Source: UBA5216 sp043743335 (lineage in GTDB: Bacteria; Pseudomonadota; Gammaproteobacteria; Burkholderiales; SG8-41). From it: DNA of 64,000 nucleotides. Shown here piece by piece: positions 52,150 through 60,605 of this stretch. The notes beneath the pieces are model-generated. The model saw only the letters and a list, made by a program, of their open reading frames with translations. It searched no databases and had not been told where the DNA came from. Location of the stretch: positions 1 through 64,000 of the forward strand of contig JAYTWR010000171.1 in assembly GCA_043743335.1 (NCBI GenBank), written 5' to 3'. Position numbers and translations under genes: made by a program. Numbering within the stretch: the stretch's first letter is position 1; every line of letters starts with the position of its first letter.

Positions 52150-53019
52150 ATGCGTTTAATGTCCCGTTTAGTTTCATGCAGCGCGCTGGCGCTGTCTTCC
52201 ATGCTCGGCCTTTCCGGCGGCGCAACCGCTCAAACCACGTTCAGGGTATCGGCCATCCCGGACGAGGCCCCCACCGAACTGCAGCGCAAATTCAAACCGC
52301 TCGGCGCTTACCTCGAACAAGTGCTAGGCATGAAAGTCGAATTCACCCCGGTTACCGACTACCCGGCCGTCGTCGAAGGCTTGGCGACCCGCAAAATCGA
52401 TATGGCGTGGCTGGGCGGCTTTACCTTTGTACAGGCAAAAATCCGCTCCAACGGCGGCGTCGTGCCGCTGGTACAACGCGCCGAAGATGAGAAATTCCTG
52501 AGCCGCTATATTGTGCCCGCCGACAGCACCGCCAAAACGCTGGCCGATCTGAAAGGCAAGACGTTTGCCTTTGGTGCCGCCTCGTCTACCTCCGGCCATC
52601 TCATGCCGCGCCACTTTTTGACCAAAGCTGGCATCAACGTGGAAAAAGACTTCAAAACCGTGGCTTTCTCCGGCGCACATGATGCCACCGTCGCCTTTGT
52701 CGCCTCCGGCAAGGCCGAAGCGGGCGTGCTCAACGCCTCAGTAATGGACAAGCTGATCGAGACCAAAAATCCGAACGCCGCCAAAGTCAGAGTCATCGAC
52801 ACCACGCCGCCCTACTACGATTACAACTGGACCGTGCGCCCTGGTCTGGACGCGGCTGTAGCCAAAAAAATCGCGGACGCTTTCTTGGCACTCGATCCCA
52901 AAAATCCCGCGCACAAGGAAATCATGGATTTGCAGCGCGCCAGCAAATTCATCGCCACCAAAACGTCGAACTACGACGGTATCGAATCGGCCGCGCAAAG
53001 CGCCGGTTTGCTGAAGTAA
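52150..53019 (+). CDS. PhnD-like ABC transporter binding protein (putative selenate-type)
   Basis: This 289-residue periplasmic binding protein of the PhnD (phosphate/phosphonate) superfamily has a signal peptide ending GGATAQTT (~residue 27), then VSAIPDEAPTELQRKFKPLG and the ligand-site stretch IDMAWLGGFTFVQAKI. From memory the VSAIPDEAPTEL signature matches the group annotated as putative selenate ABC binding proteins, which I could not verify. AGGAG lies seven bases upstream of ATG 52150. A longer in-frame start at 51919 lacks a signal peptide at its N terminus. The ATPase and two permeases follow after a broken gene. Confidence 0.88.
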   Translation: MRLMSRLVSCSALALSSMLGLSGGATAQTTFRVSAIPDEAPTELQRKFKPLGAYLEQVLGMKVEFTPVTDYPAVVEGLATRKIDMAWLGGFTFVQAKIRSNGGVVPLVQRAEDEKFLSRYIVPADSTAKTLADLKGKTFAFGAASSTSGHLMPRHFLTKAGINVEKDFKTVAFSGAHDATVAFVASGKAEAGVLNASVMDKLIETKNPNAAKVRVIDTTPPYYDYNWTVRPGLDAAVAKKIADAFLALDPKNPAHKEIMDLQRASKFIATKTSNYDGIESAAQSAGLLK

Positions 53020-53030
53020 CCCCTCCAGTT

Positions 53031-53060
53031 ATCCACCGCGCCGGTCACGGCGCGGTGGAT
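53031..53060 (+). other. Perfect 13-bp hairpin after the PhnD-like gene
   Basis: ATCCACCGCGCCG pairs exactly with CGGCGCGGTGGAT across a GTCA loop. No T-tract follows, so it is more likely an mRNA 3'-end stabiliser or attenuator that keeps binding-protein levels above the membrane genes. Confidence 0.75.
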
Positions 53061-53140
53061 TCGCACGCGCTCGCCCGCGCTCTGCCGGCTGGCGCGCGCG
53101 CCCATTTCATTGCCTCGCGATTAAATCACTGGAGTCTGTC

Positions 53141-54153
53141 ATGACTGAAAATCTGAAATTGCTGTCCCCGACCGTCGGCGCGCCCGTCACCGTCAACCCC
53201 GCCACCGGCAAACCGCCGCGCTGGAAAATGGCACTGGATGTAGACCGCTGCATAGGCTGCCACGCCTGCTCCGTCGCCTGCAAAGTTGAAAACAGCGTGC
53301 CGCTCGGCCGCTACCGCACCAAAGTCTATTACTGGAAGCATGGCAAATTCCCGCAGGTCAAACGCAACTTTCTGCCCACGCTGTGCATGCAATGTGAAGA
53401 CGCGCCCTGCCTCAAGGCCTGCCCCACCGATGCCATCGGCTGCGATGCCAACGATGCGCAGTCGCCCTACTCGCGATTCATGGCACGCCACGGTGCAAAA
53501 ACTGCCGTGTTGAAACCCGAAGAAAACACCAAACCTTCGGTGGCCTACAAAGGCCCCACCATCAATGACTATCCCGAGCGGTCGTTGTTTCCGTTGAAGC
53601 GCGCGGGCAAGCGCGGCGAAGGCAAATGGACGCGTATCACATGGGACGAAGCGCATGCCGAGATCGCCAAACGCATCATCCGCGGGCGCTTTGATAACGG
53701 TGCCAAGTTCGTTTATTTCGACGTGCGCCTGTCATGGCCGCGAGGCAGCGGTCGGCCTGATGGTCGGCGGCAAGCCAAAGCGCGGGTTTCCCACGCCGTC
53801 GCGCAAATTCGCGGTGTATCACCCAGACATCGAGGCCGCTGCCAAACAGACCGGTTTTACCGAAGACTTTCAAATGGAATGTACACACGCAGGGGCGCAC
53901 GCAGTCGCAAAAGTACTTGAGCGAAATCGTGCATCACAACCCTATGTGGATACACGCCGACACCGCTGCGCAGCACGGCATACGCACCGGCGACATGGTG
54001 GAAATCACCACCTACCGTCCGTCGGGACACATGATGAGCGGCGGCGGCACCGGCGCAGGCTATAACGTGAACGGGATTTTGCCGATACAGCCGGCACCGT
54101 TGGTGGGCATGCAGGGGTGGTATGACACGGTTTGTTCTATACGACGGGTGTAG
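53141..54153 (+). pseudogene. Decayed Fe-S/molybdopterin oxidoreductase gene
   Basis: Three fragments in three frames make one wreck. Fragment A (53141-~53735) has ferredoxin-type clusters (DRCIGCHACSVACKVEN and CMQCEDAPCLKACPTDAIG), then the molybdoenzyme-like YPERSLFPLKRAG and WTRITWDEAHAEIAKRI. Fragment B (~53745-53880, next frame) has GFPTPSRKFAVYHPDIEAA, typical of the end of the Mo-binding core. Fragment C (53884-54153) has HTQGRTQSQKYLSEIVHHNP and GIRTGDMVEITTYRPSG, from the C-terminal dinucleotide-binding domain. Several hundred central residues are missing and a one-base shift separates B and C. It belongs to the DMSO-reductase family. It sits inside an otherwise intact ABC transporter operon. 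Confidence 0.88.
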
Positions 54154-54198
54154 CGGCGTAACGCTGTCAACCCGATTGCGCCGAATTGACAATTTACT

Positions 54199-54218
54199 TA
54201 AATAAATCAACTAGTTAC
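54199..54218 (+). repeat. AT-rich junction motif, copy 10
   Basis: TAAATAAATCAACTAGTTAC lies between the molybdoenzyme remnant and the ABC ATPase gene, 77 bp before its start. Confidence 0.65.
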
Positions 54219-54295
54219 AATACACCTCCCCTCCTCGTCGCTTTAGTGAATATTCCGTCGTACCGAAACATTAACCCCCGCCCTCACCCCGATCC

Positions 54296-55129
54296 TTGAC
54301 CATCCAACTCTCCTCAGTAGGCCTCACCCACCCCAACGGCCATCGTGCCGTGCGCGGCATTACGCTCAGCATAGCCACGGGTGAACGCGTCGCGCTCATT
54401 GGCCCCTCCGGCGCGGGTAAAACCACGCTGCTGCGCCTGATGGGCTTGTCTCTGCGGCCAACGGAAGGCCGGTTGTCAGTGTTGGACGCAAACCCGTGGC
54501 AAGCAGCGCCCAGCCAGTTGCGCAAGCTGCGTGCGCGCATCGGCTTGATCCATCAGTCGCCGCCGATACCGCCGCGTCAACGCGCGATTACCGCCATTCT
54601 CGCCGGACGTCTCGGCCAGTGGCCTTGGTGGCGCAGTGCGGCGTCGCTGATCTACCCCGCCGACATTGCCGGTGCGCGTGCTGCGCTGTCGCGGCTGGAT
54701 CTCGCTGACCGGCTGTTTGACCGCTGCGACCGGCTTTCCGGCGGGCAACTGCAACGCGTGGGCGTTGCGCGCGTGCTGTATCAGCAGCCCGATCTCATCC
54801 TCGCCGACGAGCCGGTGTCAGCGATGGATCCCACGCTGGCTGATCTCACCATTCAGCAGCTCGATGCGGATACCACACAGCGCGGCGTCACATTGATTGC
54901 CAGCCTGCACGCAGTGGATCTCGCGCTGCGCTGGTTCCCGCGCATTATCGGCGTGAAGGCTGGCGAAGTGGCGTTTGACGTCGCGCCTGCTACCATTACT
55001 GAAGCGATGCTGCGCGACCTGTATGCGTCGGAATCCGCCGTGCCGCCCACGCAGGACAACCGTATTCCCGTGCTGCCCGATGCGCAGCGCAACAAAAATC
55101 CGCTGGTCGATCCGCCGCTATGTCGTTAG
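54296..55129 (+). CDS. ABC transporter ATPase, PhnC-like
   Basis: This 277-residue ABC ATPase has Walker A LIGPSGAGKTTLLR (~residue 36), the Q-loop in GLIHQSPP, the signature LSGGQLQRVGVARVL (~residue 146), Walker B LILADEPVSAMD and the H-loop in ASLHAVD. It is closest in plan to PhnC phosphonate importers. The start is TTG 54296. No better start gives the full N terminus. The permease gene overlaps its end by 10 bp. Confidence 0.92.
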   Translation: MTIQLSSVGLTHPNGHRAVRGITLSIATGERVALIGPSGAGKTTLLRLMGLSLRPTEGRLSVLDANPWQAAPSQLRKLRARIGLIHQSPPIPPRQRAITAILAGRLGQWPWWRSAASLIYPADIAGARAALSRLDLADRLFDRCDRLSGGQLQRVGVARVLYQQPDLILADEPVSAMDPTLADLTIQQLDADTTQRGVTLIASLHAVDLALRWFPRIIGVKAGEVAFDVAPATITEAMLRDLYASESAVPPTQDNRIPVLPDAQRNKNPLVDPPLCR

Positions 55130-55968
55130 CCGTCGTGCACACCACTGAGCACGCCATCGAGCGCGACCCGGATGCACGCTCGCGCGCCACTTGGGCACTG
55201 ATTTCCGTTGTTTGCCTGTGGCCGCTGCTGGTGCTGTCCGGCTTCAACCCACTGCTGCTGTTTGACCCGCAAAACCTTAAAGCCATGGGCGGATTTTTGT
55301 CGGGTTTTTTGCCGCCGGAGTCCTCACCCGAGTTTCTCGGCATTCTGTTCAAAGCCACGCTGGAAACCTTAGCCATGGCGACTGTCGGCATTGCCTTGGC
55401 GCTACTGCTCGCCGCACCGCTGGCCTTCATGCTGACGCACAGCCTGTCGGTCTCACGCATCGGCCCCGCGTCGGGGCGCTGGCGTGGCGAATCTATACGG
55501 GCTGTCGCACGCGTGGTGCTGCTGCTGCTGCGCGGCATACCCGATATCGTGTGGGCGCTGGTGTTCGTGCGTGCGCTGGGGCTGGGCGTCACTGCCGGCG
55601 TGCTGGCGCTGGCGATTACCTACGGCGGCATGCTCGGCAAAGTCTATGCCGAGATACTGGAATCCACCGACACCCGCAACGCCCGCGCCCTGCTCGAAGC
55701 CGGCAGCAGCCGCAGCATGGCGCTGTTCTACGGCATGATCCCCAACGCCGCGCAGGAGCTGGTGTCCTACACGGTCTATCGCTGGGAATGCGCCGTGCGC
55801 GCCTCGGTCATCATGGGCTTTGTCGGCGCAGGCGGCCTCGGGCAGTTGATGGATCAGTCGATGAAAATGTTGAACGGCGGTGAAGCCGCCACCATCCTCG
55901 CCACCTTCCTCGTACTGGTGCTGATTGCCGACGGCATCAGCGTCGCCCTGCGCAAGCTACTGCAATGA
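55120..55968 (+). CDS. ABC transporter permease, PhnE-like (first)
   Basis: This 282-residue inner-membrane permease has about six hydrophobic segments and the binding-protein-dependent EAA-like loop ARALLEAGSSRSMALFYGMIP followed by GFVGAGGLGQ. A neighbouring conserved stretch is RGIPDIVWALVFVRALG, as in PhnE. It overlaps both the ATPase (10 bp) and the second permease (4 bp). Confidence 0.92.
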   Translation: MSLAVVHTTEHAIERDPDARSRATWALISVVCLWPLLVLSGFNPLLLFDPQNLKAMGGFLSGFLPPESSPEFLGILFKATLETLAMATVGIALALLLAAPLAFMLTHSLSVSRIGPASGRWRGESIRAVARVVLLLLRGIPDIVWALVFVRALGLGVTAGVLALAITYGGMLGKVYAEILESTDTRNARALLEAGSSRSMALFYGMIPNAAQELVSYTVYRWECAVRASVIMGFVGAGGLGQLMDQSMKMLNGGEAATILATFLVLVLIADGISVALRKLLQ

Positions 55969-56813
55969 CTGCCGCCGCTAATACGACTAACACCACTAAC
56001 GCTGCCACGGATACCCGCTCCGACGGTGCCAAAGCCGCTGGCCTGTGCCTCACCTGCTGGCTCACGCTGGGCGTGCTGGTGGCCGTGCTGTGGGCCAGTT
56101 TTGCCTACCTCAATCTCAATTTTGCAGGCTTGGTCGCGCCGGAATCGCGCGAGTACATGGCGAAATTCGCACTGGCGTTTTTCCCGCCGGATACCTCGGC
56201 GGAATTTCTCGCCAAGGCCGCGCGCGGCACGCTCGAAACCTTGGCCATCTCGCTGGTCGGAACCCTGCTCGCTGTCGTCGCTGGCCTCATGCTGGCGCTG
56301 CCTGCCTCCGGCCGTTTTGGCTTTGCCCCGCGCGCCAGCGCACGCTTTAGCCTCAACACCCTGCGCTCCGTGCCGGAATTAGTATGGGCCTCACTCATGG
56401 TGCTGGCCGCCGGTATCGGCCCTTTCGCGGGCACCCTAGCGCTGGCGCTGCACACCACCGGCGTGTTGGGACGATTATTCGCTGAAGCGCTCGAAAATGC
56501 CCCGCCTGAACCCACCACCTCGCTACTAGAATCCGGCGCGTCGTCCGCCGCCGCCTTCGCCTACGGCACCTGGCCGGTGATCTTTCCGCAAGTGCTGGCC
56601 TACTCGCTCTACCGCTGGGAAATGAACATCCGCATGGCCACCGTTCTCGGCTTCGTCGGTGCGGGCGGGCTGGGGCAACTGCTGTATCTCACGCTATCGT
56701 GGTTCCAACAGCAACGCGCCGCCACCATCATCATCGCTATGCTGCTGTTGGTGATTGTGGTAGACGGGGTGAGTGCGTGGCTGCGGCGCGGGTTGGCGCG
56801 GGCTTACGCGTGA
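55965..56813 (+). CDS. ABC transporter permease, PhnE-like (second)
   Basis: This second 282-residue permease is paralogous to the first, with RSVPELVWASLMVLAAG, the loop TTSLLESGASSAAAFAYGTWP and GFVGAGGLGQLLYL. Two different permeases indicate a heterodimeric channel. Residues 1-25 are Thr/Asn-rich and polar. The ATGA overlap with the first permease indicates coupling. The gene ends just before a pentamer microsatellite. Confidence 0.92.
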   Translation: MTAAANTTNTTNAATDTRSDGAKAAGLCLTCWLTLGVLVAVLWASFAYLNLNFAGLVAPESREYMAKFALAFFPPDTSAEFLAKAARGTLETLAISLVGTLLAVVAGLMLALPASGRFGFAPRASARFSLNTLRSVPELVWASLMVLAAGIGPFAGTLALALHTTGVLGRLFAEALENAPPEPTTSLLESGASSAAAFAYGTWPVIFPQVLAYSLYRWEMNIRMATVLGFVGAGGLGQLLYLTLSWFQQQRAATIIIAMLLLVIVVDGVSAWLRRGLARAYA

Positions 56814-56829
56814 ACGGGATAGTATTCCG

Positions 56830-56889
56830 CCCTGCTCTGCTCTGCCCTGCTCTGCCCTGCCCTGCCCTGCTCCACCCTACTCTGCCCTG
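56830..56889. repeat. Twelve CCCTG/CTCTG pentamers across a stop codon
   Basis: Twelve 5-bp units (mostly CCCTG and CTCTG, two degenerate) fill 56830-56889 between convergent genes. The array includes the TAG stop (56877-56879) and the last codons of the Bug receptor gene on the minus strand. Confidence 0.9.
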
Positions 56890-57833
56890 AGCCCCGCCGC
56901 CTTCACCACCGTCTGCCAGCGGCGCAAATCCTGTTCAATCAACGCGGCGAATTCCTCGCGCGTACTCGAACGCGCCTCACCGCCCTGGCTAGCGAAACGC
57001 TCGCGCACCTCAGCGCTGTTGGCCACCCGCACCAAATCCTGATTGAGCCGCGTCAGTACCGGCCCAGGCGTGCCGCTGGGCGCGAACACGCCATACCAAG
57101 TGGCGCTTTCGTAATCCGGCAGGCCCTGCTCCGCGATGGGTCGCACCTCTGGCAGCACTGGCGAGCGCTTGCGGCTGGTGATGCCCAGCGCTTTTAGCTT
57201 GCTGCTTTTCACTAGCGGCACGGTAATGGAAATGCCCGCCATCACCATTTCAATTTGTCCACCAACGAGATCAACCACCGCCGGTGCCACGCCCTTGTAG
57301 GGCACATGCAGGATGTTGACCTTGGCCTGATATTTGAACAACTCTGTCACCAGATTGATCACCCCGCCCACGCCCGACGAGCCATAACGCAGCTTGCCGG
57401 GATTGGCACGCGCATAGGCGACGAGCTCCTGCACCGAATTCGCTGCTACCGACGGATGCACCACCAGCACGCCGGGGCCCTCAAACACCAGCCCTATCGG
57501 CGCGAAATCGCGGCGCACGTCGTACGGCGATTGGCGGCTGACGGCAGCGTTCATGGTGAGTGCGGTCGAAGCGAGCAGCAACGTGTGGCCGTCGGGCGTG
57601 GCCTTGGCCACCAGCTCCGTGCCCACCACCGAGCCGCCGCCTTCGCGATTGAACACCACCACGTTTTGCCCCAGCCGCTGACCGAGTTTTTCGGCCACCA
57701 CACGACCGATGATGTCGGCCACGCCGGCAGCGGAATATGGCACCACCAGCCGTATCGGCCTAACCGGATACGCCTGAGCCATCGCGGCGCCTGCGACCAG
57801 TGGCAGCACACCGATTAGTATTCCGCGCAACAT
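56877..57833 (-). CDS. Bug/TctC-family periplasmic solute receptor
   Basis: This 318-residue receptor has a signal peptide ending AGAAMAQAYP (~residue 19), then VRPIRLVVPYSAAGVADIIG, VVVFNREGGGSVVGTELVAK and TPDGHTL. ATG 57833 follows the DUF35 gene by 13 bp. Longer in-frame starts lie inside that gene. The final residues GLRAE and the stop are written by the pentamer microsatellite. Confidence 0.92.
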   Translation of the reverse strand: MLRGILIGVLPLVAGAAMAQAYPVRPIRLVVPYSAAGVADIIGRVVAEKLGQRLGQNVVVFNREGGGSVVGTELVAKATPDGHTLLLASTALTMNAAVSRQSPYDVRRDFAPIGLVFEGPGVLVVHPSVAANSVQELVAYARANPGKLRYGSSGVGGVINLVTELFKYQAKVNILHVPYKGVAPAVVDLVGGQIEMVMAGISITVPLVKSSKLKALGITSRKRSPVLPEVRPIAEQGLPDYESATWYGVFAPSGTPGPVLTRLNQDLVRVANSAEVRERFASQGGEARSSTREEFAALIEQDLRRWQTVVKAAGLRAE

Positions 57834-57846
57834 CCAGTGGCCCCCA

Positions 57847-58254
57847 TCAAGCGTGCGGCTGGAACACCGGCAACGTGGTGTCATCATCCTGCTTTTCAAA
57901 TACCACCTCGACCGGCAGGCCGATGCGTACGTTGTCCGGCTGCACCGCAATAAGACGCGTCATCAGGTGCGGCCCTTCCGCCAGCGCCACTACCGCGACC
58001 ACATACGGCACCTGCCCCTCAAACCCTTTGCTCGGTGCGCGGTAGACGACGGTAAAGCTGTACACCTCGCCTTTGCCGCTAACCGCCTGCCAGTTCAGCG
58101 CGGACGAGCCGCAGTGCGGGCAGGTCGCGCGCGGATAAAAATGAAACTTCGCGCAGGCTTCGCAGCGCGGCAATTTCAGTTCGCCTTGGTGCGCGGCTTG
58201 CCAGTAAGGGGCGGTAAGCGCGTTGGGTGAAGGTAGCGGGCGGGGGAAGCTCAT
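57847..58254 (-). CDS. DUF35 Zn-ribbon/OB-fold acyl-CoA-associated protein
   Basis: This 135-residue protein has a rubredoxin-like Zn ribbon (CEACAKFHFYPRATCPHCGS, residues ~29-48) and a DUF35 OB fold (SGKGEVYSFTVVYRAP onward). Such proteins pair with thiolase-fold partners, as in ChsH2 with Ltp2 in steroid side-chain removal, or with HMG-CoA synthase/thiolase in archaea. It follows the thiolase-like gene on the same strand, with AT-rich motif copy 11 between them. Confidence 0.93.
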   Translation of the reverse strand: MSFPRPLPSPNALTAPYWQAAHQGELKLPRCEACAKFHFYPRATCPHCGSSALNWQAVSGKGEVYSFTVVYRAPSKGFEGQVPYVVAVVALAEGPHLMTRLIAVQPDNVRIGLPVEVVFEKQDDDTTLPVFQPHA

Positions 58255-58269
58255 TATGAGATCAAGTTA

Positions 58270-58287
58270 TAACTAATTGATTTTAAA
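58270..58287 (+). repeat. AT-rich junction motif, copy 11
   Basis: TAACTAATTGATTTTAAA, identical to copy 1, lies between the thiolase-like gene and the DUF35 gene, 16 bp before the DUF35 start (minus strand). Confidence 0.7.
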
Positions 58288-58293
58288 CAGATT

Positions 58294-59454
58294 TTACAAA
58301 CTTAAAATCAGCGTGCAATGAATCGCGATGGTGCCGCCATTGCCGTGTACCAGCGCCAGCTTGGCATCTTTGACTTGCCGCGCGCCCGCCTGTCCGCGCA
58401 CCTGCCGCACGCCTTCGAGCACGTGAAACAAACCGCCCCCCAACCCCGGATGCGCGCACGACAACAAGCCCCCATGCGTGGTTACCGGCAGTTCACCACC
58501 TAACGCAATACGCCCGCCCTGCACAAACGCGCCACCTTCGCCCTTTTTGCAAAAACCCAAATCTTCCAGCTCGATAATGACGGTGATGGTGAAGCAATCA
58601 TAAAGCTGCGCCACATCAATATCGGCGTGTGTCACGCCCGCCATCGCAAACGCTTTTTTGCCTGAATCAACCGCGCCGCTGAACGGCAAATTCATCGCTT
58701 CACCGACATAGCTGTGGCTTAAACCGTAACCCTGCCCCAGCACGCGCACGGGCTTTTGCTTCAAGTCCCGCGCGCGATCCACGCGGGTGACGATGGCCGC
58801 TGCCGCGCCGTCTGACACCAACGCGCAGTCAAAGCGTTTCAGCGGCGAAGTAATCATCGGCGACTCAAGCACATCGCGCACGGTGATGGGCTTTTTCATG
58901 TGCGCATTCGGGTTGAGCAACGCGTGATTGCGGATCGTCACCGCCACTTCGGCCATTTGCTCCGCCGTGGTGCCGTACTCGTGGCTGTGGCGTTGCGCAA
59001 TCAGCGCGTAGTTTGAGGCCACCAGCAAGCCGTACGGCGATTCAAACTGCGGGTGCGCTGCACCGGATTCCGCCATGGTCTGCACGGCCGACGCGCGAGT
59101 TGTGTTGGTGAGTAAATTTTGCCCAGCGACGCACAGCACGGTATTGCACTGGCCCGACGCCACAGCCATGGCTGCGTGATGAATCATCGCCGCGCCGGAT
59201 GCGCCCGCGAGATCGAGCGTAGACAAATACGCAGGCCGTATACCGAGAAAACTCGACACCACACCGCAGGGCATGTTCCACGGCTCTACACGAACCGGCG
59301 TGGTAATCAGGCCGTCGATATCGGACAGTTGCAGGCCGGCATCCGCCAGCGCCGCGTACGCCGCATCGCTTTGCAGTTGCAGCGCACTGCGGTCGGGCAC
59401 TTTGCCCAAGCGGCTTTCGCCGATGCCGACGATGCGTGTGTCGGCAAGATTCAT
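58294..59454 (-). CDS. Thiolase-fold acyl-CoA enzyme, possible Ltp2-like aldolase
   Basis: This 386-residue SCPx/thiolase-fold protein is recognised by IVGIGESRLGKVPDRSALQL, ASGAAMIHHAAMAVASGQC and the C-terminal THGGLLSCAHPGLGGGLFHV. Where thiolases have the nucleophilic Cys, the sequence reads DLAGASGAAM, with no Cys at that point. Ltp2, a thiolase-fold retro-aldolase that works with a DUF35 protein, also lacks it. With the DUF35 partner next door, a retro-aldol or non-decarboxylating carbon-carbon cleavage is likely. The start overlaps the ACAD stop (ATGA). Confidence 0.87.
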   Translation of the reverse strand: MNLADTRIVGIGESRLGKVPDRSALQLQSDAAYAALADAGLQLSDIDGLITTPVRVEPWNMPCGVVSSFLGIRPAYLSTLDLAGASGAAMIHHAAMAVASGQCNTVLCVAGQNLLTNTTRASAVQTMAESGAAHPQFESPYGLLVASNYALIAQRHSHEYGTTAEQMAEVAVTIRNHALLNPNAHMKKPITVRDVLESPMITSPLKRFDCALVSDGAAAAIVTRVDRARDLKQKPVRVLGQGYGLSHSYVGEAMNLPFSGAVDSGKKAFAMAGVTHADIDVAQLYDCFTITVIIELEDLGFCKKGEGGAFVQGGRIALGGELPVTTHGGLLSCAHPGLGGGLFHVLEGVRQVRGQAGARQVKDAKLALVHGNGGTIAIHCTLILSL

Positions 59455-60605
59455 GACGGCGTGCGTTTCAATAAATCGCGCGCAATCAATATGCGCTGTA
59501 CTTCCGATGAGCCTTCGCCGATGCGGTAGTGACGCACATCGCGATAAATACGCTCAATCGGATAACCCTGCACGATGCCCATGCCACCGTGGATTTGCAC
59601 CGCGCGGTCGGCCACGCGACCCACCATTTCCGAGCAATACAGTTTGCACACGCTGGCCGCTGTGCCCACCTGAATGCCGGCATCAATTTGCCGCAGCGTC
59701 TCATACACCATCGCGCGTGCCGCCGCGAGATCGACCACGCTGTCGGCCAGCATCCACTGTATCGCCTGCCGCTCCGCCAGCGGCTTGCCGAACGTGATGC
59801 GCTGCTTGGCGTGCGCCGCCGACATTTCAATCAACCGGTCAGCGATACCGATGCACGAGCACGACACCGCCATGCGCCCGTCGCGCAGCGATTCTTTGGC
59901 CAAATCAAAACCCTGCCCCGGCTTGCCGAGCACCGCGCCATCGGGCACTTTGCAGTTGTCGAATTCAATTTCGGCGAGCTTGATGACATCCGAGCCCATC
60001 GTGGTATCAACGCGTGTGATGTTGAATCCCGGCGTGCCCTTGTCCACCAAAAATGCAGTGACACCGCCGCGCGTGCGCTTCACCGGATCCGTAATCGCGA
60101 TCAGCACAATGAAATCCGCTTCGTTTGCGCCGTTGATGTAATGTTTGCGGCCATTAATCACCCAGCCGCCGTCCGTCTTGTCTGCGCGCGTGGTCATGGC
60201 GGCGTTATCCGAGCCGCCCGCCGGTTCCGTCAGCGCAAACGCCGTGCGCACGGTGCCATCCATCAAGCCCTTGAGGTATTTTTCTTTTTGCGCATCGGTA
60301 CCGTGACGCGCTATCGCAATCGGCGTCAAACCGCCGCCGCCACTGGCGACCAAACCGAACACGCGATGCGAACGACTGAATTCTTCGAGCATCAGCGCAT
60401 AGGGAAACAGCCCCATCGCCGCGCCGCCCACCTCGGCCGGCAGCCGCATCGAGAGATAACCTTGTTTGCCGAACAGCGGCAACAGGTGCGGCGGCAGTTC
60501 GCCGGTGCGATCGACCTCGGCTTCCAACGGCTCTAGCTCGGCTTTGACGAACTTGCGCAGCGCATCACGCATCTGCTGCAGCTCAGGACTTAATTCATAA
60601 TTCAC
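59451..60605 (-). CDS. Acyl-CoA dehydrogenase
   Basis: This 384-residue standard ACAD has FALTEPAGGSDNAAMTTRAD and HYINGANEADF in the flavin domain, QRITFGKPLAERQAIQWMLA, QIHGGMGIVQGYPIERIYRD and the ending IGEGSSEVQRILIARDLL. The catalytic base is likely Glu in GEGSSEVQ or nearby. GTG 60605 overlaps the ECH stop (GTGA). A longer frame to 60746 would start inside the ECH gene out of frame with its product. It feeds the downstream thiolase-like/DUF35 pair. Confidence 0.94.
   Translation of the reverse strand: MNYELSPELQQMRDALRKFVKAELEPLEAEVDRTGELPPHLLPLFGKQGYLSMRLPAEVGGAAMGLFPYALMLEEFSRSHRVFGLVASGGGGLTPIAIARHGTDAQKEKYLKGLMDGTVRTAFALTEPAGGSDNAAMTTRADKTDGGWVINGRKHYINGANEADFIVLIAITDPVKRTRGGVTAFLVDKGTPGFNITRVDTTMGSDVIKLAEIEFDNCKVPDGAVLGKPGQGFDLAKESLRDGRMAVSCSCIGIADRLIEMSAAHAKQRITFGKPLAERQAIQWMLADSVVDLAAARAMVYETLRQIDAGIQVGTAASVCKLYCSEMVGRVADRAVQIHGGMGIVQGYPIERIYRDVRHYRIGEGSSEVQRILIARDLLKRTPS

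Noticed and set aside
53031..53060. The hairpin after the PhnD-like gene as a rho-independent terminator
   Set aside because: The stem is perfect but no T-tract follows.
53141..53920. A genuine 259-residue ferredoxin-like protein
   Set aside because: The last 60 codons are out-of-frame molybdoenzyme sequence, and the later domains continue in other frames, so the open frame is a pseudogene fragment.
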